Source of the DNA: Phyllobacterium sophorae
Lineage (GTDB): Bacteria > Pseudomonadota > Alphaproteobacteria > Rhizobiales > Rhizobiaceae
DNA length: 64,000 nucleotides
Assembly (NCBI RefSeq): GCF_003010965.1
Contig: NZ_PGGM01000010.1
Location: 124,001-188,000 of the forward strand
Reading direction: 5' to 3'
Of the stretch, positions 1 through 8,610 are shown piece after piece (position 1 is the stretch's first letter; every line of letters begins with the position of its first letter). Both the position numbers and the translations under genes were made by a program. The notes below the pieces were generated by a model. The model did not search any database and was not told where the DNA came from. It saw only the letters and a program-made list of their open reading frames with translations.

Positions 1-99
1 GGCAGCAGGCCGCCAGCCATCCGATCCTTCCTCCGGGTACGCGCGCTACCTGCCTTGCAGAAGCTGCCATGCTCGGCCGCCCGCCAGGAAATAGCGCAG

Positions 100-160
100 A
101 TGGCAGAGCCCGAATGGGGGACGCGTCCCCACCATGACTCGCCTCATTTCGCTCTGCCAT
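100..160 (-). terminator. palindromic structure at the 3' end of the phn operon
   Basis: A perfect 14-bp palindrome GGGGACGCGTCCCC lies at 117-130, just past the phnN stop codon. It is nested inside a second perfect 10-bp inverted repeat, ATGGCAGAGC at 100-109 and GCTCTGCCAT at 151-160. The outer right arm is inside the last codons of phnN. No clear T-run follows in the minus-strand direction, so a classical intrinsic terminator is not proven. It could be a terminator-like or mRNA-stabilising hairpin. Bases 1-99 hold no gene I can support. Confidence 0.35.
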
Positions 161-716
161 CTCGTGCAATAAGCACCGCCAGAAGGCGCTCGCCGGCAAC
201 CTCCGGCGCACCCGAATTATCGATCTGCAGCACATCGTCACCTTCGATGCTTTGCTGCTTGCTCCGCAGCAGACGCTGCCTGATGCTCTCCAGATTTTCA
301 CGTCCCCGTTCGACCAGGCGCTTTGCCAATACCTCCATCGGTGCGGTGACGTTGACGACGAGCAGTTGCGGGTAGCGCTCTTGCGCTTCGGATAGAATGG
401 CCCGGGAGCCGTTGGCGATGACGACATCGCCACGCTTCAGCCACGCGTCGATATCCGAGGGTATCCCATAAGATAGGCCGTGCGCCTGCCAATGCAGCGC
501 AAAGGCACCTTTGATAACCCGCCGCCGGAATTCGTCATCGTCGACAGGTTCATGGTCCTCTCCGACCGCAGTCGGCCGGCTGATAACACGGCGCACGAAA
601 TGAACGCGCCGATCATTTTCAAGCCGGCCGCGCGCGTAGTCGATCAGCGTGTCCTTGCCCGCACCACTGGGGCCAACGACAAGCACAAGGCAGCCTCGGA
701 CTTCCATAGGCATCAT
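144..716 (-). CDS. phnN: ribose 1,5-bisphosphate phosphokinase PhnN
   Basis: Cytoplasmic kinase of 190 aa in the C-P lyase pathway. It phosphorylates ribose 1,5-bisphosphate to PRPP, recycling the ribose carrier after C-P bond cleavage. It resembles guanylate-kinase-type P-loop enzymes. The Walker A sequence GPSGAGKD lies near residues 16-23, and the length is normal for the family. Its start overlaps the end of the upstream DUF1045 gene by 4 bp (ATGA type), so it is the last gene of a tightly coupled operon. An alternative start two codons downstream (second Met) is possible. Assignment is strong because of the motif and the unbroken phn context. Confidence 0.92.
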   Translation of the reverse strand: MMPMEVRGCLVLVVGPSGAGKDTLIDYARGRLENDRRVHFVRRVISRPTAVGEDHEPVDDDEFRRRVIKGAFALHWQAHGLSYGIPSDIDAWLKRGDVVIANGSRAILSEAQERYPQLLVVNVTAPMEVLAKRLVERGRENLESIRQRLLRSKQQSIEGDDVLQIDNSGAPEVAGERLLAVLIARDGRAK

Positions 717-1429
717 ACCGCCGACTTGAGGGGTGTGCGGGTCTTCAGCGCGAACTGCGATCGGACCACGAAATCGGCGTCACGGTGTTCCTGCACGAAA
801 AGCGACAGGGTATCGATACGGTAGTCTTCAGAGAGATGCGGTTCGAACATTTCCTCCAGGCGCGCCCGCGTTGCCGCGCGCCGGTCTTCCGGCACACGAT
901 CGGTCAACGTCATATGAAACCGGAAGCGATTAAGCACATAAGGATAGCCCCATTGCACGAGATGGGCAGTCTCTGTCTCATCAAGCGGACTTTGCAGCCG
1001 CCGTTGCAGTTCCGGCGCGTTCATCGGCGCGCGGAATTGGTCGAACTCTTCAACGATGTGCGTTGCAAAACCGCGCAAAGTTGGAATGGGACTGGCGGGA
1101 ACGAGCGCGAAGAAGCCGCCGAGAAGATCGATACGCAAAGGCCCGATCGGACAAGGGGACCGTGAGGCGGCAAACCTGCCGAGCGCCTGTTCCAGGTCCT
1201 CGACCAAGGCGCCTTCTCTCATCCGGAACGGTGCCTTGAGGGTGGCATGAAAACCATAGCGGCGCGGCTCTGCGGTTAAACGGACCTCCGCTTCCGGACG
1301 AGCGTCCCCGACAGGATCAGCGCTGAAGGCATTGCGGCCAAGCCAGGAACTCGCTGCTACGGTCAGTGGATGTTCCCGAGCCGGTGTGTAGTAGATGGCG
1401 TAGCGAGGACCGCATTGTTCGGACATCAA
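713..1429 (-). CDS. DUF1045 phosphonate-operon protein, 2H-phosphoesterase-like
   Basis: Protein of 238 aa of the DUF1045 family that travels with C-P lyase genes in alphaproteobacteria. Two H-x-T motifs are visible, HATLKAPF near residues 61-68 and HMTLTD in the C-terminal half, as expected for a 2H phosphoesterase fold. No phnP (the metallo-beta-lactamase-type cyclic phosphodiesterase) is seen in this cluster, so a natural inference is that this protein opens the ribosyl 1,2-cyclic phosphate made by C-P lyase. That role is inferred, not shown by the sequence. It overlaps phnL upstream and phnN downstream by 4 bp each. Confidence 0.88.
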   Translation of the reverse strand: MMSEQCGPRYAIYYTPAREHPLTVAASSWLGRNAFSADPVGDARPEAEVRLTAEPRRYGFHATLKAPFRMREGALVEDLEQALGRFAASRSPCPIGPLRIDLLGGFFALVPASPIPTLRGFATHIVEEFDQFRAPMNAPELQRRLQSPLDETETAHLVQWGYPYVLNRFRFHMTLTDRVPEDRRAATRARLEEMFEPHLSEDYRIDTLSLFVQEHRDADFVVRSQFALKTRTPLKSAV

Positions 1430-2160
1430 CTCAACACCTCCGCCAGGGCAACAGCCGGCACAGTCCTTGTGGCCGTTTGGTTGCCTATCTCGAAGAGCCT
1501 GTCGGCAACGGCTTCTCGAACTTCCTCGTCATGGAAGATACCGACGATGGCGATGCCGCGCGATTTCGCCTCGTTGATCAGATCAACGACGGTCGCACGG
1601 TTGGCGGCGTCGAGGGATGCGGTCGGTTCGTCGAGCAGCAAGACCGGGTAATCCACGATGAAGCCGCGGGCGATGTTGACGCGCTGCTGCTCGCCACCGG
1701 AAAAGGTGGCGGGCGCCAGCGACCACAGGCGCTGCGGAATATGGAGCCGCATGAGCAATTCTTGTGCTTTCGCTGTCGCTTCGGCGGCGGGCATGCCGTT
1801 GGCGATGGCCGGTTCAGTGACGACGTTAAGGGCCCCGACGCGTGGAATGACGCGCAGGAACTGGCTGACATAGCCGATGGTGCTGCGGCGGATCTCGACG
1901 ACCTCCCAGGGCTCGGCCGCCAAAAGATCAACGGTCTGGCCAAGGTGTTTGACCAGGATCTGCCCGGCATCCGGCTTGTAGTTGGCATAGAGCGAACGCA
2001 ACAGCGTCGACTTGCCGGCGCCGGACGGCCCGTGCAAGCAGACGCATTCGCCGGCCTTTACCGTCAGTTCGACGTCGTCGAAGACCGGCAGGACGATGCC
2101 GCCCTGTGTGTGGAGCGTGAAGGTCTTGGTCAAGCCCTTGGCGTGCAAACGAATGGTCAT
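1426..2160 (-). CDS. phnL: C-P lyase ATP-binding subunit PhnL
   Basis: ABC-type ATPase-like protein of 244 aa belonging to the C-P lyase machinery rather than to a transporter. Walker A GPSGAGKS is near residues 44-51, the ABC signature appears as FSGGEQQR, and Walker B is [12 protein letters not shown]. It is the second ABC-type protein of the pathway and lies directly after phnK, as in known phn operons. PhnL is needed with PhnG, PhnH, PhnI and PhnM to attach phosphonate to ribose. The 16-bp gap to phnK and the 4-bp overlap with the DUF1045 gene indicate one transcript. Confidence 0.92.
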   Translation of the reverse strand: MTIRLHAKGLTKTFTLHTQGGIVLPVFDDVELTVKAGECVCLHGPSGAGKSTLLRSLYANYKPDAGQILVKHLGQTVDLLAAEPWEVVEIRRSTIGYVSQFLRVIPRVGALNVVTEPAIANGMPAAEATAKAQELLMRLHIPQRLWSLAPATFSGGEQQRVNIARGFIVDYPVLLLDEPTASLDAANRATVVDLINEAKSRGIAIVGIFHDEEVREAVADRLFEIGNQTATRTVPAVALAEVLS

Positions 2161-2176
2161 GAGTTGTCCTTAAGTC

Positions 2177-2980
2177 TCAAACCTGCAGGACGGAGGAGAC
2201 GAGCAGTTGGGTATAGGGATGATGAGGATCGTCGAGCACCTGGTCGGTCAGACCCTCCTCGATGACACGGCCACGCTGCATGACCATCAGCCGATCGGCG
2301 AGCAGGCGCACGACGGCGAGATCATGGGTGACGATGATCGCGGCGACGCCGAGCTCGCGCACGAGCCCGCGCAACAGGTCGAGCAGGCGTGCCTGGACCG
2401 AGACGTCGAGCCCGCCGGTCGGTTCGTCCATGAAGACGAGCCGGGGACGGGTGACGAGATTGCGGGCGATCTGCAGGCGCTGCTGCATGCCGCCGGAAAA
2501 GGTGCGGGGCCTATCGTCGGTGCGCGCAAGATCGATCTCGACCTTCTGCAGCCAATCCTGAGCTTCAGTGCGGATGTTGCCGTAGTGGCGGGCGCCGAGC
2601 GCCATCGGGCGTTCACCGATATTGCCGCCGGCCGAGACGTCGAGCCGCAGCCCGTCGCGCGGGTTCTGGTGGACGATGCCCCAGTCGGTGCGGGCAAGCC
2701 GCCGCCGCTCGGGTTCGCAGAGCGTCAGAATGTCGACCGGCCCGCGATCCTTCATGTCATAGCTGATCGAGCCGGTATCGGGCTGCAAGCGTCCGGACAG
2801 GCAGGCAAGCAGGGTGGATTTGCCGGAGCCGCTCTCGCCAACGATACCGAGCACCTCTCCGGGCCGTACCGCGAAGGAGATGTCTCTGCAACCAACCTGA
2901 GTGCCATAGGATTTAGAGAGGCCCGAGACTTCAAGAAGCGGTGGCTTAGGGGCGGGTTTGCGGAGCGCACTCGCTGTCAT
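2177..2980 (-). CDS. phnK: C-P lyase ATP-binding subunit PhnK
   Basis: ABC-type ATPase of 267 aa that docks on the C-P lyase core complex in the characterised E. coli system. Walker A GESGSGKS near residues 51-58, signature FSGGMQQR and Walker B LVFMDEPTGGLD are all present. The sequence resembles dipeptide-transporter ATPases, which is typical of PhnK. Position directly after phnJ (4-bp overlap) and before phnL identifies it. There is no cognate permease next to it, which supports an enzymatic-complex role rather than transport. Confidence 0.92.
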   Translation of the reverse strand: MTASALRKPAPKPPLLEVSGLSKSYGTQVGCRDISFAVRPGEVLGIVGESGSGKSTLLACLSGRLQPDTGSISYDMKDRGPVDILTLCEPERRRLARTDWGIVHQNPRDGLRLDVSAGGNIGERPMALGARHYGNIRTEAQDWLQKVEIDLARTDDRPRTFSGGMQQRLQIARNLVTRPRLVFMDEPTGGLDVSVQARLLDLLRGLVRELGVAAIIVTHDLAVVRLLADRLMVMQRGRVIEEGLTDQVLDDPHHPYTQLLVSSVLQV

Positions 2981-3876
2981 GCGTCTTCTCCTGCCGCCTT
3001 GTCGTCCGGTGCGCTAGCCGCCTCGGCCTGGCGGGTGTTGCAAAAGTCGGTGTCCGAGCACACGAACATGCGGGAACCGCGGTCGTCGGTGATCATCTCG
3101 TCGAGATAGCTGGTCGTCGAACCACAGAGCGCACATGAGCCTTTCCACGTCTGCACCTCGAAGGGATGATCGTCGAAGTCGAGGCTTCTGACGGAGGTGT
3201 AGGGAGGAACGGCGTAGATGCGCTTTTCGCGGCCGGCGCCAAACAGCTGGATTGCGGGATTGTTTTCCATTTTCGGGTTGTCGAACTTCGGGATCGGTGA
3301 TGGAGACATCAGGTGCCTTCCGTTGACTATGGCCGGATAGTCGTAGGTCTTGGCGATGCGGCCAAAGTGGGCGACGTCTTCATAGAGCGTCACCTGCATG
3401 GCGCCATATTCGGCATAGGCATGCATCTTGCGGGTCTCGGTCTCGCGCGGCTCGATCTTTTGCAGGGGTTCGGGCTGAGGCACTTGATAGACGAGTACCT
3501 GACCCTCCTTGAGCGGTGTCTCCGGAATACGGTGGCGTGTCTGGATGATCGTCGCGACTTCGGTGGATTCGGTGACGGCGACGTCGGCGACCGTCTGGAA
3601 GAAACGGCGAATGGAGACGGCATTGGTAGTGTCGTCGGCACCCTGGTCGATCACCTTCAGCCAGTCGTCGGGCCCGATGACGGCCGCCGTCACCTGAATG
3701 CCGCCGGTGCCCCAGCCATAGGCGAGCGGCATTTCGCGACCGCCGAAAGGCACCTGATAGCCCGGAATGGACAGGGCCTTCAGCAGCGAACGGCGGATCA
3801 TCCGCTTCGTCTGCTCGTCGAGATAGGCGAAGTTGTAACCGTTGTCGCTGTGGTTCATCGTCGTGCCGGCGCTCAT
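2977..3876 (-). CDS. phnJ: carbon-phosphorus lyase PhnJ (radical SAM)
   Basis: Catalytic subunit of C-P lyase, 299 aa. It cleaves the C-P bond of ribose-1-phosphonate 5-phosphate by radical SAM chemistry, giving the cyclic ribose phosphate and an alkane. The C-terminal cysteine cluster follows the spacing C-x2-C-x21-C-x5-C, which matches the four conserved cysteines known for PhnJ (three bind the 4Fe-4S cluster, one is catalytic). It overlaps phnI and phnK by 4 bp each. A second in-frame Met at residue 7 is an alternative start. The gene looks intact, so the pathway should be functional. Confidence 0.95.
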   Translation of the reverse strand: MSAGTTMNHSDNGYNFAYLDEQTKRMIRRSLLKALSIPGYQVPFGGREMPLAYGWGTGGIQVTAAVIGPDDWLKVIDQGADDTTNAVSIRRFFQTVADVAVTESTEVATIIQTRHRIPETPLKEGQVLVYQVPQPEPLQKIEPRETETRKMHAYAEYGAMQVTLYEDVAHFGRIAKTYDYPAIVNGRHLMSPSPIPKFDNPKMENNPAIQLFGAGREKRIYAVPPYTSVRSLDFDDHPFEVQTWKGSCALCGSTTSYLDEMITDDRGSRMFVCSDTDFCNTRQAEAASAPDDKAAGEDA

Positions 3877-4982
3877 TCGGCGACCTCCTTCATTTGTGCT
3901 TCAGCCCGGGTGACCGCGTGTTCGGCCCGCAATTGCCGGACGAGCGCCAGCTCGGCCTGGAAATCGACATAGTGCGGCAGCTTGAAATGCGAGACCATGC
4001 CGCTCGCCTCGACATTGTCCGTATGGGAGAGCACGAATTCCTCGTCCTGGGCCGGGTAACGCACGTCCTCGCCGAGTTCGCGGGCGCGCATCGCCCGGTC
4101 GACGAGCGACATGGCCATGGCCTTGCGTTCGTTATGGCCGAAGGCCAGACCATAACCGCGTGTGAACTGCGGCGGCGTGGCAGCCGTCCCGCGGAACTGG
4201 TTGATCATCTGGCATTCGGTGACGGTGACCTCGGCGACGACGATCGGGAACCCGAGCTCCTCAGGAACAATCTCGACCTCAATTTCGCCGACCCGCAGTT
4301 CGCCGACAAAGGGATGCGCGCCGCCATAACCGCGGACAGTCGAATAGGCGAGCCCAAGCATGAAGCCTTCGTCGCCGCGTGCAAGGTTCTGCAAACGCTG
4401 GTCGCGCCCGGCCGGAAAGCGCATCGGTTCGCGGGTAAGATCGAAACACTCGCCCGCACGATCGTCGCTTTCCGCCTCGATTAGGCCCTCGCTATCGAGG
4501 AGGTCGATCACACGCGGCGTGGCGCCGTCGAGCGGTTCGCGCGCAAGCTCCGCATTCGGCCGTTCGAGACCTTCGGCCGCCAACGCGAAGTCGAGAAGCC
4601 GATGCGTATAGTCGTAGGTCGGTCCCAGCACCTGGCCGCCAGGGATGTCCTTGAACGTCGCCGAGATGCGGCGGCGGATCGTCATCTTCGCGGTGTCGAT
4701 CGGCTCCGACAGCGCGATCCGCGGTAATGTAGTGCGATAGGCGCGGAGCAGAAAGATCGCTTCGACCGCATCGCCCTGTGCCTGCTTGAGCGCCAGCGCG
4801 GCAAGCTCGCGATCGTAGACGGACCCTTCCGTCATCACCCGATCGACGGCAAGGGCGAACTGCTCGCTGATCTGGGCGAGCGTGAGTTCGGCAAGATCCG
4901 GATTGCCCCGGCGGGATTCCGAGATCAGTTTATGGGTGTTGAGGATGGCCTGTTCCCCACCCTTGACGGCGACATAGGCCAT
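3873..4982 (-). CDS. phnI: C-P lyase core subunit PhnI
   Basis: Protein of 369 aa, the nucleosidase-type subunit that displaces adenine from ATP with phosphonate, working with PhnG, PhnH and PhnL. Length and sequence (for example VKGGEQAILNTHKL at the N-terminus) fit the family. The start immediately follows the phnH stop and the 3' end overlaps phnJ by 4 bp, in the canonical G-H-I-J-K-L order. No frameshift or missing segment is visible. Confidence 0.94.
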   Translation of the reverse strand: MAYVAVKGGEQAILNTHKLISESRRGNPDLAELTLAQISEQFALAVDRVMTEGSVYDRELAALALKQAQGDAVEAIFLLRAYRTTLPRIALSEPIDTAKMTIRRRISATFKDIPGGQVLGPTYDYTHRLLDFALAAEGLERPNAELAREPLDGATPRVIDLLDSEGLIEAESDDRAGECFDLTREPMRFPAGRDQRLQNLARGDEGFMLGLAYSTVRGYGGAHPFVGELRVGEIEVEIVPEELGFPIVVAEVTVTECQMINQFRGTAATPPQFTRGYGLAFGHNERKAMAMSLVDRAMRARELGEDVRYPAQDEEFVLSHTDNVEASGMVSHFKLPHYVDFQAELALVRQLRAEHAVTRAEAQMKEVAE

Positions 4983-5618
4983 TTACGCCTCCACTTTGAT
5001 GGTGCGCGGCAGGCCCATCAGGGCATTGCCGCAGGTGAAAATCACGTCGACGCCACGCGGATAGAGTTCGCTGTTCAGATCCCAGTCGGACCAGAACCAC
5101 GAGGGCAACCCGTCGATGGCAACCCCGGCGCTCTCCTTGATGCCGGGACCGGTCCAGGTCGTATCGGGTCCGTCTGTGAAAGACTGGACCTGGATCACCA
5201 GGGTGGTCGAGCGGTCGGGATATTCGATTTCGCCGGAGGCGAATTCATGGAGGCGCGGCAGGTTGAGAGGATCGGTGACAATCGCGAACCGGGCCGTTGC
5301 GGTCTCGTCGATCAGCGGCAGGCCGCAATGGAAGCGTAGCCAGCTTGCCGCCTCGCCGGATTGCGCCTGCCGGTCGAGCCAGGCTGGCGTCTCGAAATCG
5401 AGGAGCGTCAGGCAGAGCGCCGCGGTTGCCGGTGAGAAGGGCCGCGGCGCCGCAAAGGTGCGGTCGAGCGGTACGATGCGGCCGGGATAGGCCGTCGCAA
5501 CGAGGCTCGCGCGAAACACTCCTTGCGCGTCGAAGACCGGATCGGCAAAGCCGGGCTTCAGCGAAGTGCCGCCGGAGGAGACGGGACGCATGGATGGTGC
5601 TGAAGATATGACCGTCAT
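4983..5618 (-). CDS. phnH: C-P lyase core subunit PhnH
   Basis: Protein of 211 aa, the structural core subunit that forms the (PhnGHIJ)2 complex in the characterised system. The N-terminal segment (LKPGFADPVFDAQGVFRASL) is typical of PhnH. It overlaps phnG by 4 bp and abuts phnI, so subunits are probably produced in balanced amounts by translational coupling. Length is normal for the family. Confidence 0.93.
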   Translation of the reverse strand: MTVISSAPSMRPVSSGGTSLKPGFADPVFDAQGVFRASLVATAYPGRIVPLDRTFAAPRPFSPATAALCLTLLDFETPAWLDRQAQSGEAASWLRFHCGLPLIDETATARFAIVTDPLNLPRLHEFASGEIEYPDRSTTLVIQVQSFTDGPDTTWTGPGIKESAGVAIDGLPSWFWSDWDLNSELYPRGVDVIFTCGNALMGLPRTIKVEA

Positions 5619-6097
5619 GCCGGGTCCTCCCCGCGAACCATGGTGAAGAACTCGACCTTGGTGGCCGCGGCCTTGCGGCTTTTTGCGAGGCGCCGTGCTT
5701 CGGCTCGTTGCCGCAGGGGCTCGATCACCTTTGCCATGATCTCTTGATAGTGGTCCGGATGCTGCAACAGCGCATCGATGATTGCCGCAAGTTCCGCCTG
5801 GCGCTTGTCGCGCCCCTGGACGTAACCGTGTCCGACAGTGCCGTCTGCAAGCCGGATCGAAGCGCGGGCGACCGTCATCTCGCCGAGATTGAACACGTTG
5901 CCCGTGCCGCCGGCGCGACCACGCACCATGACCAGGCCGACATCAGGCACTCTCAGCCATTCAAACGCCAGTCCGGCTGCAAATGGCACGGCCAATTCCT
6001 CAAGCTCACTGCCGATACTGCGCGACAGAATGCCGAGCCAGTCGGAGCGCTGTGCGATGGCGGCCTGCTCCGCTTCGATCCTCGTTTTTGAGTTCAT
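5615..6097 (-). CDS. phnG: C-P lyase core subunit PhnG
   Basis: Protein of 160 aa, the smallest core subunit of C-P lyase. It contains the conserved PhnG features MVRGRAGGTGNVFNLGEMTV and GYVQGRDKRQAELAAIIDA. It begins 30 bp after the phnM stop and overlaps phnH by 4 bp. In enterobacteria phnM lies after phnL; here it precedes phnG, an arrangement I regard as an alphaproteobacterial variant. Confidence 0.93.
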   Translation of the reverse strand: MNSKTRIEAEQAAIAQRSDWLGILSRSIGSELEELAVPFAAGLAFEWLRVPDVGLVMVRGRAGGTGNVFNLGEMTVARASIRLADGTVGHGYVQGRDKRQAELAAIIDALLQHPDHYQEIMAKVIEPLRQRAEARRLAKSRKAAATKVEFFTMVRGEDPA

Positions 6098-6127
6098 TGG
6101 TTTGTTTCCTTTGGCGCCTCTGCACCG

Positions 6128-7270
6128 TTAAAGATATTGCCGACCGGCGACCCAGATGTTGCGGATCACCGGCACGCCCTCAATGAGACGCACACGGATC
6201 AAGTCGGCGCGCATGCGCGGCGCGATGCGGCCGCGATCGGTAAAACCGATGAGGTCGGCGGGGTTCTTCGTCACCATGGCAATCGCCTCCGGGAGATCGA
6301 AGCCTTCCGCCGAGAGCGCAAACGCGGCATGCAGCAGGCTGCCGGGCACGTAGTCGGAGGTGAGCACGTCGAGGAGCCCTTGGTCGGCAAGCTCCATTGC
6401 GCTGACATTGCCGGAATGCGAGCCGCCGAGAATGATGTTCGGCGAGCCCATGACGATCTTCATGCCGCGTTCGCGCGCGCGCCGCGCCGCCTCGACCGTC
6501 GTCGGAAACTCGCTGATCGTGATGCCATCAGTGAACGATTCGTCGACGTCCGCGGCTGTCGTGTCGTCATGGCTGGCGATGCGGATATCGCGCTCGCGGC
6601 AGAGGTGTCCGATGGTCGAACGGCCCGGCGGGACATATTGCTGCTGGTGCTCGCGGCGCTCAGTGATGTAGTGCGCGAATTCTTCCTCTGTCCACACCCG
6701 GGCATTCTTCTTGCGGCGGAACTCCCGGTAGAGCGTCAGATTGTGCCACTGCCGCTGGCCGGGCGTGTGATCCATCATACTGACCAATCTCAGGCCGGGA
6801 TTATCAATGTGCCGCTCGACGATCGACAGGAGGGCCGGATCGGAGAGCTCGCAACGGAAGTGGAAATAGTGATCGGTTCTCAGAAGACCGGCCGCACGGG
6901 CCCGGCTGAGCCCGTCGATTGCCTCATTCAGCATGGCGGTGCGGGCGCCGCCGCTGTCGTAGTCGCCGAGCGCGAGCGCATCGAGCACCGTCGTGATACC
7001 GCTGCCGAGCAGCTGCCAATCGTGTGCAAGCACGGCAGCAAGGGACGATGGCCACTGGACACTGGGCCGCGGTTGCATGAAGTGTTCGACGTTGTCGGTA
7101 TGCAGGTCGATCAGGCCGGGCAGCAGGAAGTCGCCCTCTAAGTCGATGGCTTCCGCTTTCGGGGACCCGTCCCGTTCAAAAGAGTGAATGAGACCGTCGC
7201 GGATTGTGAGGCCAGCGTCTGCGACATGATGTTCGCACACGATTCGCGCATTGGAGATTTGTAAGCACAT
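6128..7270 (-). CDS. phnM: alpha-D-ribose 1-methylphosphonate 5-triphosphate diphosphatase PhnM
   Basis: Amidohydrolase-superfamily enzyme of 380 aa that removes pyrophosphate from ribose-1-phosphonate 5-triphosphate before C-P cleavage. Metal-site motifs are visible: DLHTDNVEHF near residues 56-65, SHDD in the middle, and the GSPNIILGGSHSGN loop. It is separated from the upstream phosphodiesterase gene by 53 bp. Its position before phnG ties the phosphodiesterase and importer genes to the C-P lyase set on one strand without a break. Confidence 0.93.
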   Translation of the reverse strand: MCLQISNARIVCEHHVADAGLTIRDGLIHSFERDGSPKAEAIDLEGDFLLPGLIDLHTDNVEHFMQPRPSVQWPSSLAAVLAHDWQLLGSGITTVLDALALGDYDSGGARTAMLNEAIDGLSRARAAGLLRTDHYFHFRCELSDPALLSIVERHIDNPGLRLVSMMDHTPGQRQWHNLTLYREFRRKKNARVWTEEEFAHYITERREHQQQYVPPGRSTIGHLCRERDIRIASHDDTTAADVDESFTDGITISEFPTTVEAARRARERGMKIVMGSPNIILGGSHSGNVSAMELADQGLLDVLTSDYVPGSLLHAAFALSAEGFDLPEAIAMVTKNPADLIGFTDRGRIAPRMRADLIRVRLIEGVPVIRNIWVAGRQYL

Positions 7271-7323
7271 TGGATATCTTCTTCGATTTATTTCAGGTGC
7301 AGTTCACGATTGCGGGCGCCGCA

Positions 7324-8598
7324 CTATGGGTGGCTCTCTTCTGTGATCAGGGACGGTCCGGCGTAAGGCTGCAACGGCAAGCCGAGCACGCGCGCGAGAG
7401 TCGGTGTGAACTGATCGGCATCCGCCTCCTCGATGATTTGCGGGGCAATGCCGGCGCCCGAAAGGATGAACATGCGATCGTCCTCAGGGCTGCCCGGTCG
7501 GAAACCGTGGGTCGAGATGAGCTGCGGACGACCCGTCGCCAGGAGCGGCCCGGATGCATCACTTCCGGACGCATCACTGGGCCGCTCTTCGAACGAATGC
7601 CGGGGTGGAGCGACGAACATCGCCACCCTACCGCGCAGGCTTTCCGGCACGTGATGGTCTTGCCAGAGCTCGACACCGTATGGCAAAAGCCGCTCGGCCA
7701 CTCTCTCGAGATCGCCGGGTGTCTTGAGCGAAACGTAGAGGCTCGCGCCTTCCGTCATCCAGTTCATGTCGGGTATGATGGCTTCCGGAAAGATGGCGGT
7801 ATCGACCGGGCCATGACCATGATCGCTGGCGACCGCGATGACGTAATCGTCGCTGCGCCCGGTGCGCTCCAGGACGGCGAGCAGGTTGCCGATCAGCATG
7901 TCGGCGAACTCCACCGACCAGATCCCCGCCGGGCTGTCGTAGCCGAGATAATGCTGGAACGCATCCGGCATCTCGATCTCCGTCAGCAACAGATCCGGCG
8001 CCCGGTCGGAGCCGAGCAAGGCAACGACTGCGCGGTTGAGAAACTGGTCGAGCGCCAGGCCCGAGATCAGATGCGGAGCCCCGCCGTCGGCCGCATCCTT
8101 AAACGCATCCATCTCCGTCAGCCCGGCCCGGGCGAGCCTGTCTTCAGGATCGTGGATCGCGCGTGACGCCGCCAACGCTTCCGGCGTGACCATCTTGCTG
8201 AAGCGACTACCTGTCATGTAGCCGCGGAGCCACCAGGGCGAGACATAGACCGATGCGTCCTTGGGATGGATCAATGCATGACCGATGCAGGCAACATCAA
8301 GGCCGGCGCGGCTGGCATGGGTTGCGATCGTCGGCGCCAGCAGGTCTTCGGCCAGCGGCGTCACGAAGGCGTCGCCACTGAAGATGTGGTTGCCATAAAT
8401 ACCATGGACCTGCGGACCAACACCGGTCAACATCGTGGCCCGTCCGGGAACCGAGGTGGCGGGAACTGTTGATTTCAGGCGGCGAACGCGCAAGCCCCGT
8501 TCCGCCAGCCGGCGCATGTTGGGCAGCCGATGCGCATGCTTTTCAAAAGTATCGGCGCTGACGCCGTCAACCAGAATGGAAATCAGTTTCTTCTGCAT
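7324..8598 (-). CDS. cytoplasmic alkaline-phosphatase-superfamily (NPP type) phosphodiesterase
   Basis: Enzyme of 424 aa of the type I phosphodiesterase/nucleotide pyrophosphatase branch of the alkaline phosphatase superfamily. Seen: ILVDGVSAD at the N-terminus (metal-binding Asp), a nucleophile loop ATSVPGRATMLTG with Ser where many NPPs have Thr, VHGIYGN, ASDHGHGP (metal ligands) and a late STHGF motif. No signal peptide is present, so it acts in the cytoplasm on imported substrate. Phosphonoacetate hydrolase and phosphonate monoester hydrolases belong to the same superfamily. Between a peptide-type importer and C-P lyase, a phosphonate-ester or phosphodiester hydrolase is the best guess. 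The exact substrate cannot be read from sequence. Confidence 0.8.
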   Translation of the reverse strand: MQKKLISILVDGVSADTFEKHAHRLPNMRRLAERGLRVRRLKSTVPATSVPGRATMLTGVGPQVHGIYGNHIFSGDAFVTPLAEDLLAPTIATHASRAGLDVACIGHALIHPKDASVYVSPWWLRGYMTGSRFSKMVTPEALAASRAIHDPEDRLARAGLTEMDAFKDAADGGAPHLISGLALDQFLNRAVVALLGSDRAPDLLLTEIEMPDAFQHYLGYDSPAGIWSVEFADMLIGNLLAVLERTGRSDDYVIAVASDHGHGPVDTAIFPEAIIPDMNWMTEGASLYVSLKTPGDLERVAERLLPYGVELWQDHHVPESLRGRVAMFVAPPRHSFEERPSDASGSDASGPLLATGRPQLISTHGFRPGSPEDDRMFILSGAGIAPQIIEEADADQFTPTLARVLGLPLQPYAGPSLITEESHP

Positions 8599-8610
8599 GG
8601 TAAACGTCCG

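Noticed and set aside
1366-2265. Long plus-strand open frame of 299 codons
   Set aside because: It lies antisense to phnL, which has all ABC motifs; the frame is a high-GC shadow without family features. The same holds for 2207-3109, 3313-3972, 6137-7141 and 7270-8166.
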